Part shown: one piece after another, positions 44,168 to 53,762 of the stretch | How positions within the stretch are numbered: the first letter of the stretch is position 1 | Layout of the letters: each line of letters begins with the position of its first letter | Assembly (NCBI GenBank): GCA_017403125.1 | Contig: JAFQOR010000031.1 | Span: 1-64,000, forward strand | Direction: 5' to 3' | Source of the DNA: Alistipes sp. | GTDB taxonomy: Bacteria > Bacteroidota > Bacteroidia > Bacteroidales > Rikenellaceae | DNA: 64,000 nt | Notes under the pieces: model-generated | The model's input: only the letters and a program-made list of their open reading frames with translations | What the model was told of the DNA's origin: nothing | The model's database searches: none | Made by a program: the position numbers and the translations under genes

Positions 44168-45598
44168 ATGCAACAGAATCAGCATGAGGGGCACAACATG
44201 CCCTGCACATTTATCGACTTTGCACGGTCGGTATATCCATTCTTGGAGTTTACACCGTTTCACACAACCTACTACACCGTATTGGAGGCCTTTGCTGCGG
44301 GGCGCATCCCCAAGCTCATAGTGTCTGTGCCGCCGCAGCATGGCAAGAGCATAGGGGCTACAACGCTACTGCCCGCCTATATGCTCGGTCTCGACCCCGA
44401 TATGAGGATTGCAATAGCGTCATATTCGGGCACGTTGGCTTCGAAGTTCAACCGTCGTGTGCAGCGCATCATTGATTCGCGAGAGTATGCCGAGATATTC
44501 CCCGAGACAACCATAAAACAGGGCACGAAGCCTGCGGGCTACATTCGAACATCCGACGAGGTGGAGATTGTAGGACGGCGTGGAGAGCTTATATCGGTGG
44601 GGCGCGAGGGCTCATTGACCGGCAACCGTGTAGATTGCTTCATCCTCGACGACCTCTACAAAGATGCCATGGAGGCGCAGTCGCCCGTGGTACGCGAAAA
44701 TTGTTGGGATTGGTACACCTCGGTGGTACGTACGCGCATGCACAACAACTCGCGCGAACTCATAGTCTTTACGCGCTGGCACGAGCAGGACCTTATAGGC
44801 ATGGTAACACGAAGCGAGCCATGTCGCATGCTTCGCAGTTGGGACGACATTGACCATCTGGGCAAGGACGAGTGGCTCTATCTGAACTTCGAGGCGTTGA
44901 AGTGTGGCAACCCAACGGAGCTCGATAAGCGTACGGAGGGAGAGGCACTATGGCCCGAGCAGCAGAGTGTTGAGCTACTTAAAACCAAGCAGCGTCTCGA
45001 CCCCGTGCGTTTCGAAGCTATGTATCAGGGGCATCCAACGGCGCGCGAGGGGTTGCTCTATGGCGACAACTTTCAGGAGTATGACTCCCTGCCGCGCGAC
45101 ATTGTAGCCCGAGCGAACTATACCGATACTGCCGACACGGGCGAGGACTACCTATGTTCGCTATGTTATGCTGTCGATGCCGATGGCGTTATATACCTCA
45201 CCGATGTGGTCTATTCGCGCGAGCCTATGGAGCTTACCGAGCATATGGTGGCGGAGATGCTGTTGCGCAACGATACGCGACGTGCCTACATCGAGAGTAA
45301 CAACGGCGGAAGGGGCTTTGCACGCGCCCTTCAACGCAGTGTGCCGAGGGTGCGCGTCGAGTGGTTTCATCAGTCGGCAAATAAGGAGGCGCGCATACTA
45401 TCGAACTCCGCCACGGTGCTGCATACCATACGTATGCCGCGCGATTGGCATCGTCGCTGGCCCGAACTATATGCACACCTAACCACATTCCGTCGTCGCA
45501 TAAGGGCTAATAGTCACGACGACGCTGCCGATGCCATAACCGGAATCGTAGAGCGCGAGGCACCAACGACTGTGTCGGCGCGTTGGCACTTTATATAG
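44168..45598 (+). CDS. Phage terminase large subunit (orphan)
   Basis: A 476-residue DNA-packaging motor homologue. The ATPase half has a TerL-type Walker A, PPQHGKS (in LIVSVPPQHGKSIGA, about residues 51-65), and a Walker B, VDCFILDDLYKD (about 154-165), followed by LIVFTRWHEQDLIG. The C-terminal RNase H-like nuclease half has acidic motifs in LCYAVDADGVIYLTDVV, AYIESNNGG and NSHDDAADAITG. All appear intact. No small terminase, portal, protease or capsid gene is nearby, so packaging in the normal sense cannot be encoded here. A start ten codons in (44201) is also possible. Confidence 0.88.
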   Translation: MQQNQHEGHNMPCTFIDFARSVYPFLEFTPFHTTYYTVLEAFAAGRIPKLIVSVPPQHGKSIGATTLLPAYMLGLDPDMRIAIASYSGTLASKFNRRVQRIIDSREYAEIFPETTIKQGTKPAGYIRTSDEVEIVGRRGELISVGREGSLTGNRVDCFILDDLYKDAMEAQSPVVRENCWDWYTSVVRTRMHNNSRELIVFTRWHEQDLIGMVTRSEPCRMLRSWDDIDHLGKDEWLYLNFEALKCGNPTELDKRTEGEALWPEQQSVELLKTKQRLDPVRFEAMYQGHPTAREGLLYGDNFQEYDSLPRDIVARANYTDTADTGEDYLCSLCYAVDADGVIYLTDVVYSREPMELTEHMVAEMLLRNDTRRAYIESNNGGRGFARALQRSVPRVRVEWFHQSANKEARILSNSATVLHTIRMPRDWHRRWPELYAHLTTFRRRIRANSHDDAADAITGIVEREAPTTVSARWHFI

Positions 45599-45653
45599 AA
45601 AAGCTATTGTGGAGCATAGTCTTGGCAAGCCAATGCTCGTGAACACCTAACAA

Positions 45654-45691
45654 AGGCAGCTACGCATACCCATAGGTACACGTAGCTGCCT
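45654..45691 (+). terminator. Hairpin after the terminase gene
   Basis: Stem AGGCAGCTACG (45654-45664) with CGTAGCTGCCT (45681-45691), 16-nt loop; only a weak T-rich tail follows. Confidence 0.55.
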
Positions 45692-45791
45692 ATTGTTAAA
45701 TTACTACCTGCCGTAGTCGCAAATAAAGCCTTACTCACGCTTGCCGTGCTATGCCCAACGAAGCACCTACGGCAGTGGTGGAGTGCTACGA

Positions 45792-46670
45792 TTAGAAGCT
45801 TATGCCCGTCTTGATGAGTGCGTAGTGGCGCTTGGATGTCGGGTTGTAGATATATCCCACGTTGAGGGGTATCGAAGCTGCGCCAACCTCGAACTCCTTG
45901 GTGAGCATAAGACTTAAATTGGTGACATTGAAGCCCTTAACGGGTGGATTCTTTGCGTCGTATTCCAGCAAGTACTCGCCATCTTCGAGGATTTGTGGCC
46001 CTGCGGTCCAGAAGGGACCTGTCCATGGCGATGCACCTGCCGCGACAGAGATGTCGAACAACCCCTTAACAGGTTGAGTATATTCCACCTCGAAGTATGA
46101 GGAGAAGGCACGACGCCTCTTGCTGCCGTCCTCGTTGTAGAGCCAATCACTTGCATGAAGGAACGTCGTTCCCCAATGCAGGCGCAGACGGTCGAAGAGG
46201 GTGTACTCGATGGTCGCCGTAAGGCTATGGTTTTTGTCGTCGAGGAAGTCGTTCTGCCAGAATGCCTTGCCATAGTCGCACCACACGTCATAGAGCGTAA
46301 TAGATAGGTTCTTATAGTCGAAACCAAGGGTCATATCAAACTCTTGGTAGGTGCTCGCCGTTGAGTAGTTATACCACAGGTCCACGTAGAATGCGCCAAA
46401 GCCAAGCGTGACGCTGGGTTGGATTGCAGGGTCAAACATATTGCCGTAGTACGACTGGTCGTAGCCACGCCACATGTAGTTAGAGGTGATGTTGGCACCT
46501 GCGCTCCACCAAAAATCCCACTCACAGCCATCATCCTCGACATCGGCGATAGTCGTGGTCTCTGTGTCCGAAGGGGAGGTTGTGAGGGTGCAGCCCTCGG
46601 TGGCGGGGCACTTTACGGCTGTTGTCGTGAAGGCAATAATGATAGTTGTGATGATAAGTTTTAGCTTCAT
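45792..46670 (-). CDS. Outer-membrane porin-like protein (TorF-like)
   Basis: A 292-residue protein with a signal peptide (KLIITTIIIAFTTTAVKC; possible lipid Cys or cleavage) and amphipathic strands: SAGANITSNYMWRGYDQSYY, VDLWYNYSTASTYQEFDMTL, LRLHWGTTFLHASD, ending ALIKTGISF with a terminal Phe. The strand pattern and SNYMWRG start match TorF-type putative porins. It begins 12 nt after potD, as the last gene of the potABCD operon, so it may serve as the outer-membrane entry for the same substrate; that is inference from position. Confidence 0.75.
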   Translation of the reverse strand: MKLKLIITTIIIAFTTTAVKCPATEGCTLTTSPSDTETTTIADVEDDGCEWDFWWSAGANITSNYMWRGYDQSYYGNMFDPAIQPSVTLGFGAFYVDLWYNYSTASTYQEFDMTLGFDYKNLSITLYDVWCDYGKAFWQNDFLDDKNHSLTATIEYTLFDRLRLHWGTTFLHASDWLYNEDGSKRRRAFSSYFEVEYTQPVKGLFDISVAAGASPWTGPFWTAGPQILEDGEYLLEYDAKNPPVKGFNVTNLSLMLTKEFEVGAASIPLNVGYIYNPTSKRHYALIKTGISF

Positions 46671-46682
46671 ACGCTCGTCTTA

Positions 46683-48101
46683 CTATTTCTGCTGTTGTTC
46701 ACACTGTTTGTGGCGACGCTTCATCATGCGTCTGTTGCGTCGCATGCGCGTAACCTTACGGATGATGGCTATGGCGATGAATGTGGTAAAGAAGAGTGTG
46801 ATGAATATTACCATGCCAGGCGTTAGATTGTCGCCCTTGACTCTCGACCACATCTCGAGCATCTTCTCCGTGCGGTCACCACTGTCGTGCATTACGCCAC
46901 AGCGCTCGATAATCTCGCGGTCCGGATACATAACATCGTCGATGGGGAGTCTCTCCGAGCCCTCGATGGCGTTGCCATCGCTGTCGCAGAAGAAGTATCC
47001 GATGTCGCACTCCTCGCACTCCTCGTCGCTCATCTCCTCCATAACCTCTTTGGTGGCAATGACGCTTACGTATCCCGTAGTCTCCATGTTGCGTATTGCA
47101 TTCTCGGGCATGCACATAAAGTCGATGAAGTAGCGTGCGGCGCGCACGTTCTTGGCATACTTGGGTATAACCCAGCCGTCGAACCATACGATACTTCCCT
47201 CCTCTGGCACTACGTAGTCGAGTTCGACATCGACCTTTGCAGCCTCCTCGATTGCCCACACTGCGTCACCGCTCCACATGAGGTTTATCCACGCCTTCTC
47301 CTGCGTCATCATCTCCTTGCCGAAGTCGGCCTCCCAGCCCGCAACAAGCTCCTTCATGCGTTTCAGGTTGCTCTCGACGATGGCTATCGCCTCGTCCGAC
47401 GAGTCGAACATAAGCTCGTGTATCTCCTCGATTGAGAGCCGATCGTTGGGCCCTATATCTCCCCTCTTGCGAGCTTCGAGAGTCTTGGCATAGATAAGCA
47501 TAGGTGAATAGACGTCGCGGAAGGCATCCTTGATGAATATCTTGTTGCGCAGACGCTCATCGAACATCAACTCCCACGACAAAGCCTCCTCTTCGCTGAC
47601 ATACTTCGTGTTGTAGAGTATGCCCGTAGTACCCCACATATAGCCTACGGCATATTTGTTGGGGTCGATACCTTCGGGGGCTTCGAGCAGCGAGAACTGC
47701 TGCTTGATGTAGGGTGATATGCAGTTCAGATAGTTGATGCCCTTTGCATCGAGCTCTTGTTCGAAGAGTGTGTCGATTATGGGGATAAGCATATCGTTGC
47801 GCAACATGCGCTCAATGATATACTCCGAGGGGCATACCACATCGAAGTCGGCCTTGCCCTTGTCAATCTTGGCAAGCATTACCTCGTTGATGTCGAATGT
47901 CTGGTATATAACCTCGACACTCTCGCCCGTCTGCTCCTTGTACCATGTCTCGAACTCGTCGAGAAGCTCCTCGTCGATATAGTCTCCCCAGTTATACACT
48001 TTTAGCGTGTTTTCGCGTGGGGTTGTAGAGCAACCTGCAACGATCAGAAGCATGGCAGAGATGGCTATGCCCAATACTCTATGTATGCTTGTTCGTATCA
48101 T
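46683..48101 (-). CDS. potD: Polyamine ABC transporter substrate-binding protein with C-terminal membrane anchor
   Basis: A 472-residue PotD homologue. The N terminus is a lipoprotein signal (LLIVAGC, Cys24), and the binding domain starts LKVYNWGDYIDEELLDEF, the PotD signature, with WGTTGILYNTKYV and LMWSGDAVWAIEEA. Unusually, an extra C-terminal part has a transmembrane helix (GMVIFITLFFTTFIAIAII, about residues 430-448) and a basic tail, about 100 residues longer than E. coli PotD. It would bind spermidine or putrescine in the periplasm. The ATGA overlap with potC indicates coupled translation. Confidence 0.88.
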   Translation of the reverse strand: MIRTSIHRVLGIAISAMLLIVAGCSTTPRENTLKVYNWGDYIDEELLDEFETWYKEQTGESVEVIYQTFDINEVMLAKIDKGKADFDVVCPSEYIIERMLRNDMLIPIIDTLFEQELDAKGINYLNCISPYIKQQFSLLEAPEGIDPNKYAVGYMWGTTGILYNTKYVSEEEALSWELMFDERLRNKIFIKDAFRDVYSPMLIYAKTLEARKRGDIGPNDRLSIEEIHELMFDSSDEAIAIVESNLKRMKELVAGWEADFGKEMMTQEKAWINLMWSGDAVWAIEEAAKVDVELDYVVPEEGSIVWFDGWVIPKYAKNVRAARYFIDFMCMPENAIRNMETTGYVSVIATKEVMEEMSDEECEECDIGYFFCDSDGNAIEGSERLPIDDVMYPDREIIERCGVMHDSGDRTEKMLEMWSRVKGDNLTPGMVIFITLFFTTFIAIAIIRKVTRMRRNRRMMKRRHKQCEQQQK

Positions 48102-48925
48102 CGGCGTCGTGGGTTATTACTCTGCGACAGAGCCTCGGCACGGCGTGCCTGGCGGCGACTGCGGATATTTACAATGAGTAGCAGCAGCAGTACCACTACA
48201 AGGATGATTGTCGATAGTGCGCGAAGCTCGGGCGTAAGACCTCCCTTGCGAGCATCGGCATAGATGTATGTCGAGAGGGTTTGTAAACCATCGGTGCCGT
48301 TGGTAAATATCGTCACGGCAAAGTCGTCAATCGAGAGCGTGAAGGCGAGTATAAAGCCCGAAATCATGCCGGGACGTATCTCCGGAAGTATGACGCGACG
48401 TATCGCCTGATAGGGCGTAGCCCCAAGGTCGAGAGCGGCTTCGTAGATGTTGGGATTCATCTGCATGAGGCGCGGCATGACGCTCAACACGACGTAGGGC
48501 GTACAGAAGGCTATGTGTGCCAATATGACCGTGGTATAACCCTGACTTATGCCCAACGATACGAAGAGCAGGAAGAGTGAGATACCGGTGATAATGTCGG
48601 GGTTGAGTATCGGAATATTGTTCACGAAGTTCATCACACGGCGCTTGCCATAGCGCAGGTCATTGATGCCTATGGCAGCTATGGTGCCAAGCAGCGTAGA
48701 TGCCGTGGCGGCGGTGAGGGCTATGATAAATGTGTTTTTGATGGCATCTATGAGAGAGTTGTTTACGCCGCCCGAAAAGAGATTGGCATAGAGGTCTGTC
48801 GAGAACCCCGTCCAGTTGCCCAACACCGGCGACTCGGTGAACGAGAATATGGCGATGATGATAATGGGCGCGTAGAGCATTATCAGCAGCAGCAATAGGT
48901 ATCCGTTTGTAAAGATTCGTTTCAT
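48098..48925 (-). CDS. potC: Polyamine ABC transporter permease PotC
   Basis: A 275-residue inner-membrane permease with six hydrophobic segments and the EAA loop YEAALDLGATPYQAIRRVIL that contacts the ATPase. The N terminus (LLLLIMLYAPIIIIAIFSF) is typical of PotC. It lies between potB (2 nt) and potD (overlapping), in the canonical order. Confidence 0.93.
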   Translation of the reverse strand: MKRIFTNGYLLLLLIMLYAPIIIIAIFSFTESPVLGNWTGFSTDLYANLFSGGVNNSLIDAIKNTFIIALTAATASTLLGTIAAIGINDLRYGKRRVMNFVNNIPILNPDIITGISLFLLFVSLGISQGYTTVILAHIAFCTPYVVLSVMPRLMQMNPNIYEAALDLGATPYQAIRRVILPEIRPGMISGFILAFTLSIDDFAVTIFTNGTDGLQTLSTYIYADARKGGLTPELRALSTIILVVVLLLLLIVNIRSRRQARRAEALSQSNNPRRR

Positions 48926-48927
48926 GG

Positions 48928-49722
48928 CTACAATACCCCTCCATCATTTGTGCTGCTCCCCTTCGAATCGGAGAGTAGCTGTGTTATACCAATGATTAGG
49001 AGCATGATGAACGATAGGGCTGCACCATAGTGCCACATGCCGTTGTTAATGTTCTCCTGTATGGTTGTACCAAAAAGTTTGATATTGTTCATCGTGAGCA
49101 GCTCGGCGATGGCAAAAGTCGATATCGTGGGCATGAAGACCATCATAACACCGCTTACGACACCCGGCATCGAGAGCGGAAATACTACCTTGGTAAATAC
49201 TTGGCGCGGTGTGGCTCCCAAATCCTCGGCAGCCTCGATTAACGAGTGGTCCATCTTCTGCAATACGTTGTAGATGGGGTATATCATAAACGGCAGGAAG
49301 TTATATACCATGCCGAAAATCAGCGCCCCCTCGCCCAATGGCAAACGCAAAAAGTCGAATAGAGCGACAGTGGCAAGTGTGCGTACCAATACGTTTATCC
49401 ACATCGGAAGTATGAAGAGCATAACCACGACGCGTGCCGTAGATGTGGTCTTGCGTGCGAGAATATAGGCGGCGGGATAGCCTATGGCGATGCATAGGAG
49501 CGTTGTGATGAGGGCGATGCCTATCGAGTAGATAAAGGTGTTTGCCGCCTCGCGTTGCTCAATGAAGCGTTCGAAGTTACTCAAACTAAAACTTCCGTCC
49601 TCGCCCTGAAAGGCGTAAATCATGATAAGCACCAGCGGCATTACCACGAAGAGCGCGAGGAACAGAGCATAGGGGATACTCAAACTGCGTCGGCGTGAAA
49701 ATATGTGTTTCAGTCTGCTCAT
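48928..49722 (-). CDS. potB: Polyamine ABC transporter permease PotB
   Basis: A 264-residue inner-membrane permease. It has the start YALFLALFVVMPLVLIMIYAF and the EAA loop EAAEDLGATPRQVFTKVVF. Six hydrophobic segments are seen. It pairs with PotC to form the channel of the importer; potA lies 22 nt upstream. Confidence 0.93.
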   Translation of the reverse strand: MSRLKHIFSRRRSLSIPYALFLALFVVMPLVLIMIYAFQGEDGSFSLSNFERFIEQREAANTFIYSIGIALITTLLCIAIGYPAAYILARKTTSTARVVVMLFILPMWINVLVRTLATVALFDFLRLPLGEGALIFGMVYNFLPFMIYPIYNVLQKMDHSLIEAAEDLGATPRQVFTKVVFPLSMPGVVSGVMMVFMPTISTFAIAELLTMNNIKLFGTTIQENINNGMWHYGAALSFIMLLIIGITQLLSDSKGSSTNDGGVL

Positions 49723-49744
49723 CTTTTCTTTGGTGCGTATGCTG

Positions 49745-51124
49745 CTACAAGGCTTTGATTCTTAATGATTTCGGGGAAATTTTTATGCCCACTTCATCTA
49801 AATCCTCCCACACGTCGTGGGTATCGACATAGATGTTTTCACCGTCGTCCGTACGCACCGTGAGGTGGTAGTGGTCACCCTTGTAAAGTATGAAGCGTAT
49901 GATGCCCCACGAGGTGCCGTCGTCCGAGTCGTCGGTGAGTTCTACGGCGTCGAAGGCAAATGCTACATCTACCTCCATACCCGCTACGATGCCCTCCTGT
50001 GCTTCACATTCGAAGCTCTCGCCAAGCAGGGTTACGTGCGTAGCATCTGTCATCACACCACGCACATGATTCTCGGTACGCTCCTTGTACATCACGTGGA
50101 TGTCGGCGGGCTTTATAAGCATGCCTACCTCGGTGCCCACCTCAAAGGCGTTGTAGTCCTGAATCTCCAACTCATAGCCGTCGGGCGTGGCAACAATCAT
50201 ATCGTAGTGTACACCCTTGAAGATGCACGAACGCACCTCGCCACGGAACATTGCAGCCTCGGCATTGCGTATGATGTAGATGTCCTCAGGGCGGATTACG
50301 ACATCCACCTCGCGGTTCTCTCCAAAACCTTCATCAATGCACTCGAAGTCAATACCCATGAAACGTACCAGACGGTCGTGTATCATAGTGGCATTTAGGA
50401 TGTTGCTCTCGCCTATGAAGTCTGCAACGAAACTATTGCAGGGCTCGTTATATATGTCGGTAGGCGTGCCAATCTGCTGAATACGGCCCTCATTCATCAC
50501 AACTATCTTATCCGACAGCGTAAGTGCCTCCTCCTGATCGTGGGTGACATAGATGAAGGTGATGCCTAATGAGCGGTGCATCTCTTTGAGCTCCATCTGC
50601 ATATCCTTGCGCATTTTCAGGTCGAGTGCTGCGAGTGGCTCGTCGAGAAGCAGCACCTTGGGACGATTGACAATAGCGCGTGCTATGGCTACACGCTGTT
50701 GCTGACCTCCCGACAACGACTCCACGTCGCGATGCTCATAGTCGGTCATGCCCACCATCTTCAAAGCTCGTTTCACGCGTTGCTCGATGTCGCGCTTATC
50801 AACCTTTTGGAGTTTCAGCCCGAAGGCGATGTTGTCATAGACGTTGTAGTTAGGGAATAGTGCATAGCGCTGAAATACCGTATTCACGGGTCGCTTGTGG
50901 GGTGGTATGTCGGTCATATCCTTACCGTCGATGCTTATCGTGCCGGAGGTGGCGTTGTTGAAGCCGGCAAGCAGACGCAGTAGGGTAGTCTTACCACAAC
51001 CCGAAGGGCCGAGAATCGTAAGAAACTCTCCGGGCTTGACATTGAGGCTCACATTATCCAAAACCACCTTGTCGGGAAACGACTTGGTGATATTTCGTAT
51101 CTCTATGATATTGCTATGCGACAT
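49745..51124 (-). CDS. potA: Polyamine ABC transporter ATP-binding protein PotA, extended
   Basis: A 459-residue ATPase that drives polyamine import. Walker [17 protein letters not shown], signature [15 protein letters not shown], Walker [14 protein letters not shown] and the switch His in VTHDQEEAL are all intact. The C-terminal region is about 90 residues longer than usual (PotA is about 370) and appears to hold two successive TOBE-like regulatory segments (near residues 275-360 and 370-455), ending [12 protein letters not shown]. The reading frame extends to 51250, but the ATG at 51124 begins the family N terminus and follows a promoter directly upstream. It is first in potABCD-porin. Confidence 0.9.
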   Translation of the reverse strand: MSHSNIIEIRNITKSFPDKVVLDNVSLNVKPGEFLTILGPSGCGKTTLLRLLAGFNNATSGTISIDGKDMTDIPPHKRPVNTVFQRYALFPNYNVYDNIAFGLKLQKVDKRDIEQRVKRALKMVGMTDYEHRDVESLSGGQQQRVAIARAIVNRPKVLLLDEPLAALDLKMRKDMQMELKEMHRSLGITFIYVTHDQEEALTLSDKIVVMNEGRIQQIGTPTDIYNEPCNSFVADFIGESNILNATMIHDRLVRFMGIDFECIDEGFGENREVDVVIRPEDIYIIRNAEAAMFRGEVRSCIFKGVHYDMIVATPDGYELEIQDYNAFEVGTEVGMLIKPADIHVMYKERTENHVRGVMTDATHVTLLGESFECEAQEGIVAGMEVDVAFAFDAVELTDDSDDGTSWGIIRFILYKGDHYHLTVRTDDGENIYVDTHDVWEDLDEVGIKISPKSLRIKAL

Positions 51125-51157
51125 CGTATTATGCAATTGAGTTAGCGTACATTTATG

Positions 51158-51188
51158 CAAAGATATAAAAAAAACTATAAGTATGCAA
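51158..51188 (-). promoter_or_regulatory. Promoter of the pot operon
   Basis: Minus strand TTG (51186-51188) and TATCTTTG (51158-51165), 20 nt apart, about 34 nt before the potA ATG. Confidence 0.75.
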
Positions 51189-51261
51189 CACTTTGCCCAT
51201 AAGATAGCGATATGTGTCTTGGATGCCCACCCCCTGCAACCAACTGCCAAGCACCTCGGTG

Positions 51262-51292
51262 TTGGACGTTATAATTTTTTTTGCTATATTTG
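51262..51292 (+). promoter_or_regulatory. Promoter of the S9 peptidase gene
   Basis: TTG (51262-51264) and TATATTTG (51285-51292), 20 nt apart; ATG at 51323. Confidence 0.75.
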
Positions 51293-51322
51293 CGAGGTTA
51301 GAAACTAAAACTTAAAACAGAT

Positions 51323-53761
51323 ATGATTAAGAAACTTACTCTACTTTTCGTTGCAGCTGCCATGTTTGCAACGAGTGATGGCGTGCGTGGTGCAGAGCCA
51401 GAGTGCGTTACGCCGAACTACAACCTCGCCGAGCAGTTTTCGCCTGCACGTATGCGTCGCCTTGTGCCGCAGACTATGGTGCGTCCCAATTGGTTCGAGT
51501 CGAGCAACAAGTTCTGGTATAGCTGGAAAAATATCGATGGTACGACCTACTACATGGTAGATCCTGCATCGGGCAAGAAGAGCGAGTTGTGGTCTATGGC
51601 AGAGCTCGCCGAGAAGGTTACGCTCGCTACGGAGTATCCGTTCGATGCCCAGCACCTCCCCATTGCGAACATGAAGCTCGAAGATGATAGATACATCCTC
51701 TTCGACATCAATCCTGCGGATGTAATGGTGCCAAACAACGACTATGCGCCAAAGGGTGAGGATGATAAACCCCTTGTGTTCCACTTCAAGTGGGATATTG
51801 TGTCGCGTGAACTCACCACTATCGATGAGCGTGAGGCAAAGTTCCCGGAGTGGGCTAATGTGTCGCCCGATGGCCGTATCGCCGTTTATGAGAAGAACTA
51901 CAACCTCTACTACATGAGCGTCGAGGATGTCGAGAAGTTGGCAAAGGACCCGAAGGATACAACAATCGTCGAGCATGCCATTACGACCGATGCTGTGGAG
52001 AGCACCGCTTACCATTGGTTCGAGGATTGCATCGAGCAGATTAAGCCCGATGAGCGTTATCGCGTATTCTTGCAGTGGTCACCCGACTCGAAGCACTTTG
52101 CCACGGTGCGCAGTAACACCGAGATGCTCAAAGATTTCTGGGTTATAAACATCCTCAAAGAGCGCCCCGAGCTTTTTAGCTACAAGTATCAGATGCCCGG
52201 CGAGCAGAGCCCTGACTTCACACTCGAACTCTTCGACACCGAGAGTTTTGAGCGCCGCGAGGTTGATATGGCCAAGTTCAAGGAGCAGATGCTCTTCATC
52301 TGCAACGACCCCATTTCGCATGCCGAGATGTATGAGCGTCCTATGCGTATGGTATGGCTTGGCGACAACACGAAGTTCTATGTTATTCGCCAGAGCCGTG
52401 ATATCAAGCGTGCCGACCTCTGTGTTGTAGATGTTGCTACGGCTACGGCAAAAGATGTGGTATCGGAGAAGATGAATACCTCTATCGAGTGGCAGTTCCC
52501 CACGCTTATCAATGGCGGCAAGGAGCTTATTCAGTGGTCGGAGCGTACGGGCTGGGCGCATATCTACCGTTATTCGGCAGATGGCGAGCTGCTTAACCCC
52601 ATTACCAAGGGCGATTGGCACGTCTCAAATATCCTTGGCGTCGATGATGCCAAGCGCGTAATATATTTCACGGCTACGGGCTATAACAAGGAGGAAAACC
52701 CCTACTATCTCCACCTCTTCCGCGTGAACTACGATGGCACGGGCTTGAAGCAGCTCGACCCCAAGGGCTTCCATGGAGAATTTTCGCTCTCGGACGACCG
52801 TCGTTACTTCACTACAACCTATTCGCGTGTCAATGCTGCCCCGGTATCGGAGCTCTATACCACCGAGGGTCGCAAGATTATGGAGTTGGAAAGCGTAGAT
52901 TTGGAGCCTCTGTTTGCTATTGGCTACCAGTATCCCGAGCCCTTTGTTGTTAAGGCGGCAGATGGCGTCACCGATTTGCACGGCGTGATGTACAAGCCCT
53001 ATGACTTCGATCCTTCGAAGAAGTATCCTATCATCGAGTACGTATATCCTGGTCCACAGACCGAGGCTGTCGAGCAGACATGGTATCAGCCCTTGGTGCG
53101 TACCGACCGTCTGGCACAGCTCGGCTTCGTAGTTATCACCGTTGGTAACCGCGGTGGTCACCCCGATCGCTCGAAGTGGTATCACAACTATGGCTATGGC
53201 AACCTGCGTGACTATGGTCTTGCCGACAAGGTCGTTGCAGCGCAGCAGCTCGCAGCACGCCACAGCTACATCGACATCGAGCGTGTTGGTATCCATGGTC
53301 ACTCTGGCGGTGGCTTTATGTCCACTGCGGCGATACTCATGTATCCCGATTTCTTCGATGTTGCGGTATCGTGTGCCGGCAACCATGACAACAACATCTA
53401 CAATCGCTGGTGGAGCGAGAAGCACCATGGTATTCGCGAGAGGTCGGACGAGAATGGTGAGATAATCTTTGACTACCACATTTCGAGCAACAACGAGATA
53501 GCATCGCGCCTCAAAGGCAACCTCCTTTTGGTGCATGGCGATATCGATGAAAATGTGCACCCGGGCAATACACTGCGTGTCGTAGATGCCCTTATTCGCT
53601 CGAATAAGCGTTTCGACATGCTTATCCTCCCTGGCCAGCGTCATGGCTTTGGCGATATGAACGAGTACTTCTTCTGGCGTATGGCAGATTACTTTGCCGA
53701 GCACTTGCTTGGTGAGCGTCAGCGTACCACCGATATTCCGCAGCTTAACAACGACTTGTAG
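51323..53761 (+). CDS. Prolyl oligopeptidase family S9 peptidase (dipeptidyl-peptidase IV type)
   Basis: An 812-residue exported serine peptidase that removes dipeptides ending in Pro or Ala from peptides. The signal peptide (LTLLFVAAAMFATSDGVRG) is followed by a beta-propeller domain (FLQWSPDSKHFATVRSN, DEREAKFPEWANVSPDGR) and a C-terminal alpha/beta hydrolase domain. The catalytic triad is visible: Ser in VGIHGHSGGGFMS, Asp in LVHGDIDENVHPGNT and His in LPGQRHGFGD. Length is as for DPP-IV. A lipoprotein gene starts one base after its stop. Confidence 0.9.
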   Translation: MIKKLTLLFVAAAMFATSDGVRGAEPECVTPNYNLAEQFSPARMRRLVPQTMVRPNWFESSNKFWYSWKNIDGTTYYMVDPASGKKSELWSMAELAEKVTLATEYPFDAQHLPIANMKLEDDRYILFDINPADVMVPNNDYAPKGEDDKPLVFHFKWDIVSRELTTIDEREAKFPEWANVSPDGRIAVYEKNYNLYYMSVEDVEKLAKDPKDTTIVEHAITTDAVESTAYHWFEDCIEQIKPDERYRVFLQWSPDSKHFATVRSNTEMLKDFWVINILKERPELFSYKYQMPGEQSPDFTLELFDTESFERREVDMAKFKEQMLFICNDPISHAEMYERPMRMVWLGDNTKFYVIRQSRDIKRADLCVVDVATATAKDVVSEKMNTSIEWQFPTLINGGKELIQWSERTGWAHIYRYSADGELLNPITKGDWHVSNILGVDDAKRVIYFTATGYNKEENPYYLHLFRVNYDGTGLKQLDPKGFHGEFSLSDDRRYFTTTYSRVNAAPVSELYTTEGRKIMELESVDLEPLFAIGYQYPEPFVVKAADGVTDLHGVMYKPYDFDPSKKYPIIEYVYPGPQTEAVEQTWYQPLVRTDRLAQLGFVVITVGNRGGHPDRSKWYHNYGYGNLRDYGLADKVVAAQQLAARHSYIDIERVGIHGHSGGGFMSTAAILMYPDFFDVAVSCAGNHDNNIYNRWWSEKHHGIRERSDENGEIIFDYHISSNNEIASRLKGNLLLVHGDIDENVHPGNTLRVVDALIRSNKRFDMLILPGQRHGFGDMNEYFFWRMADYFAEHLLGERQRTTDIPQLNNDL

Positions 53762-53762
53762 G

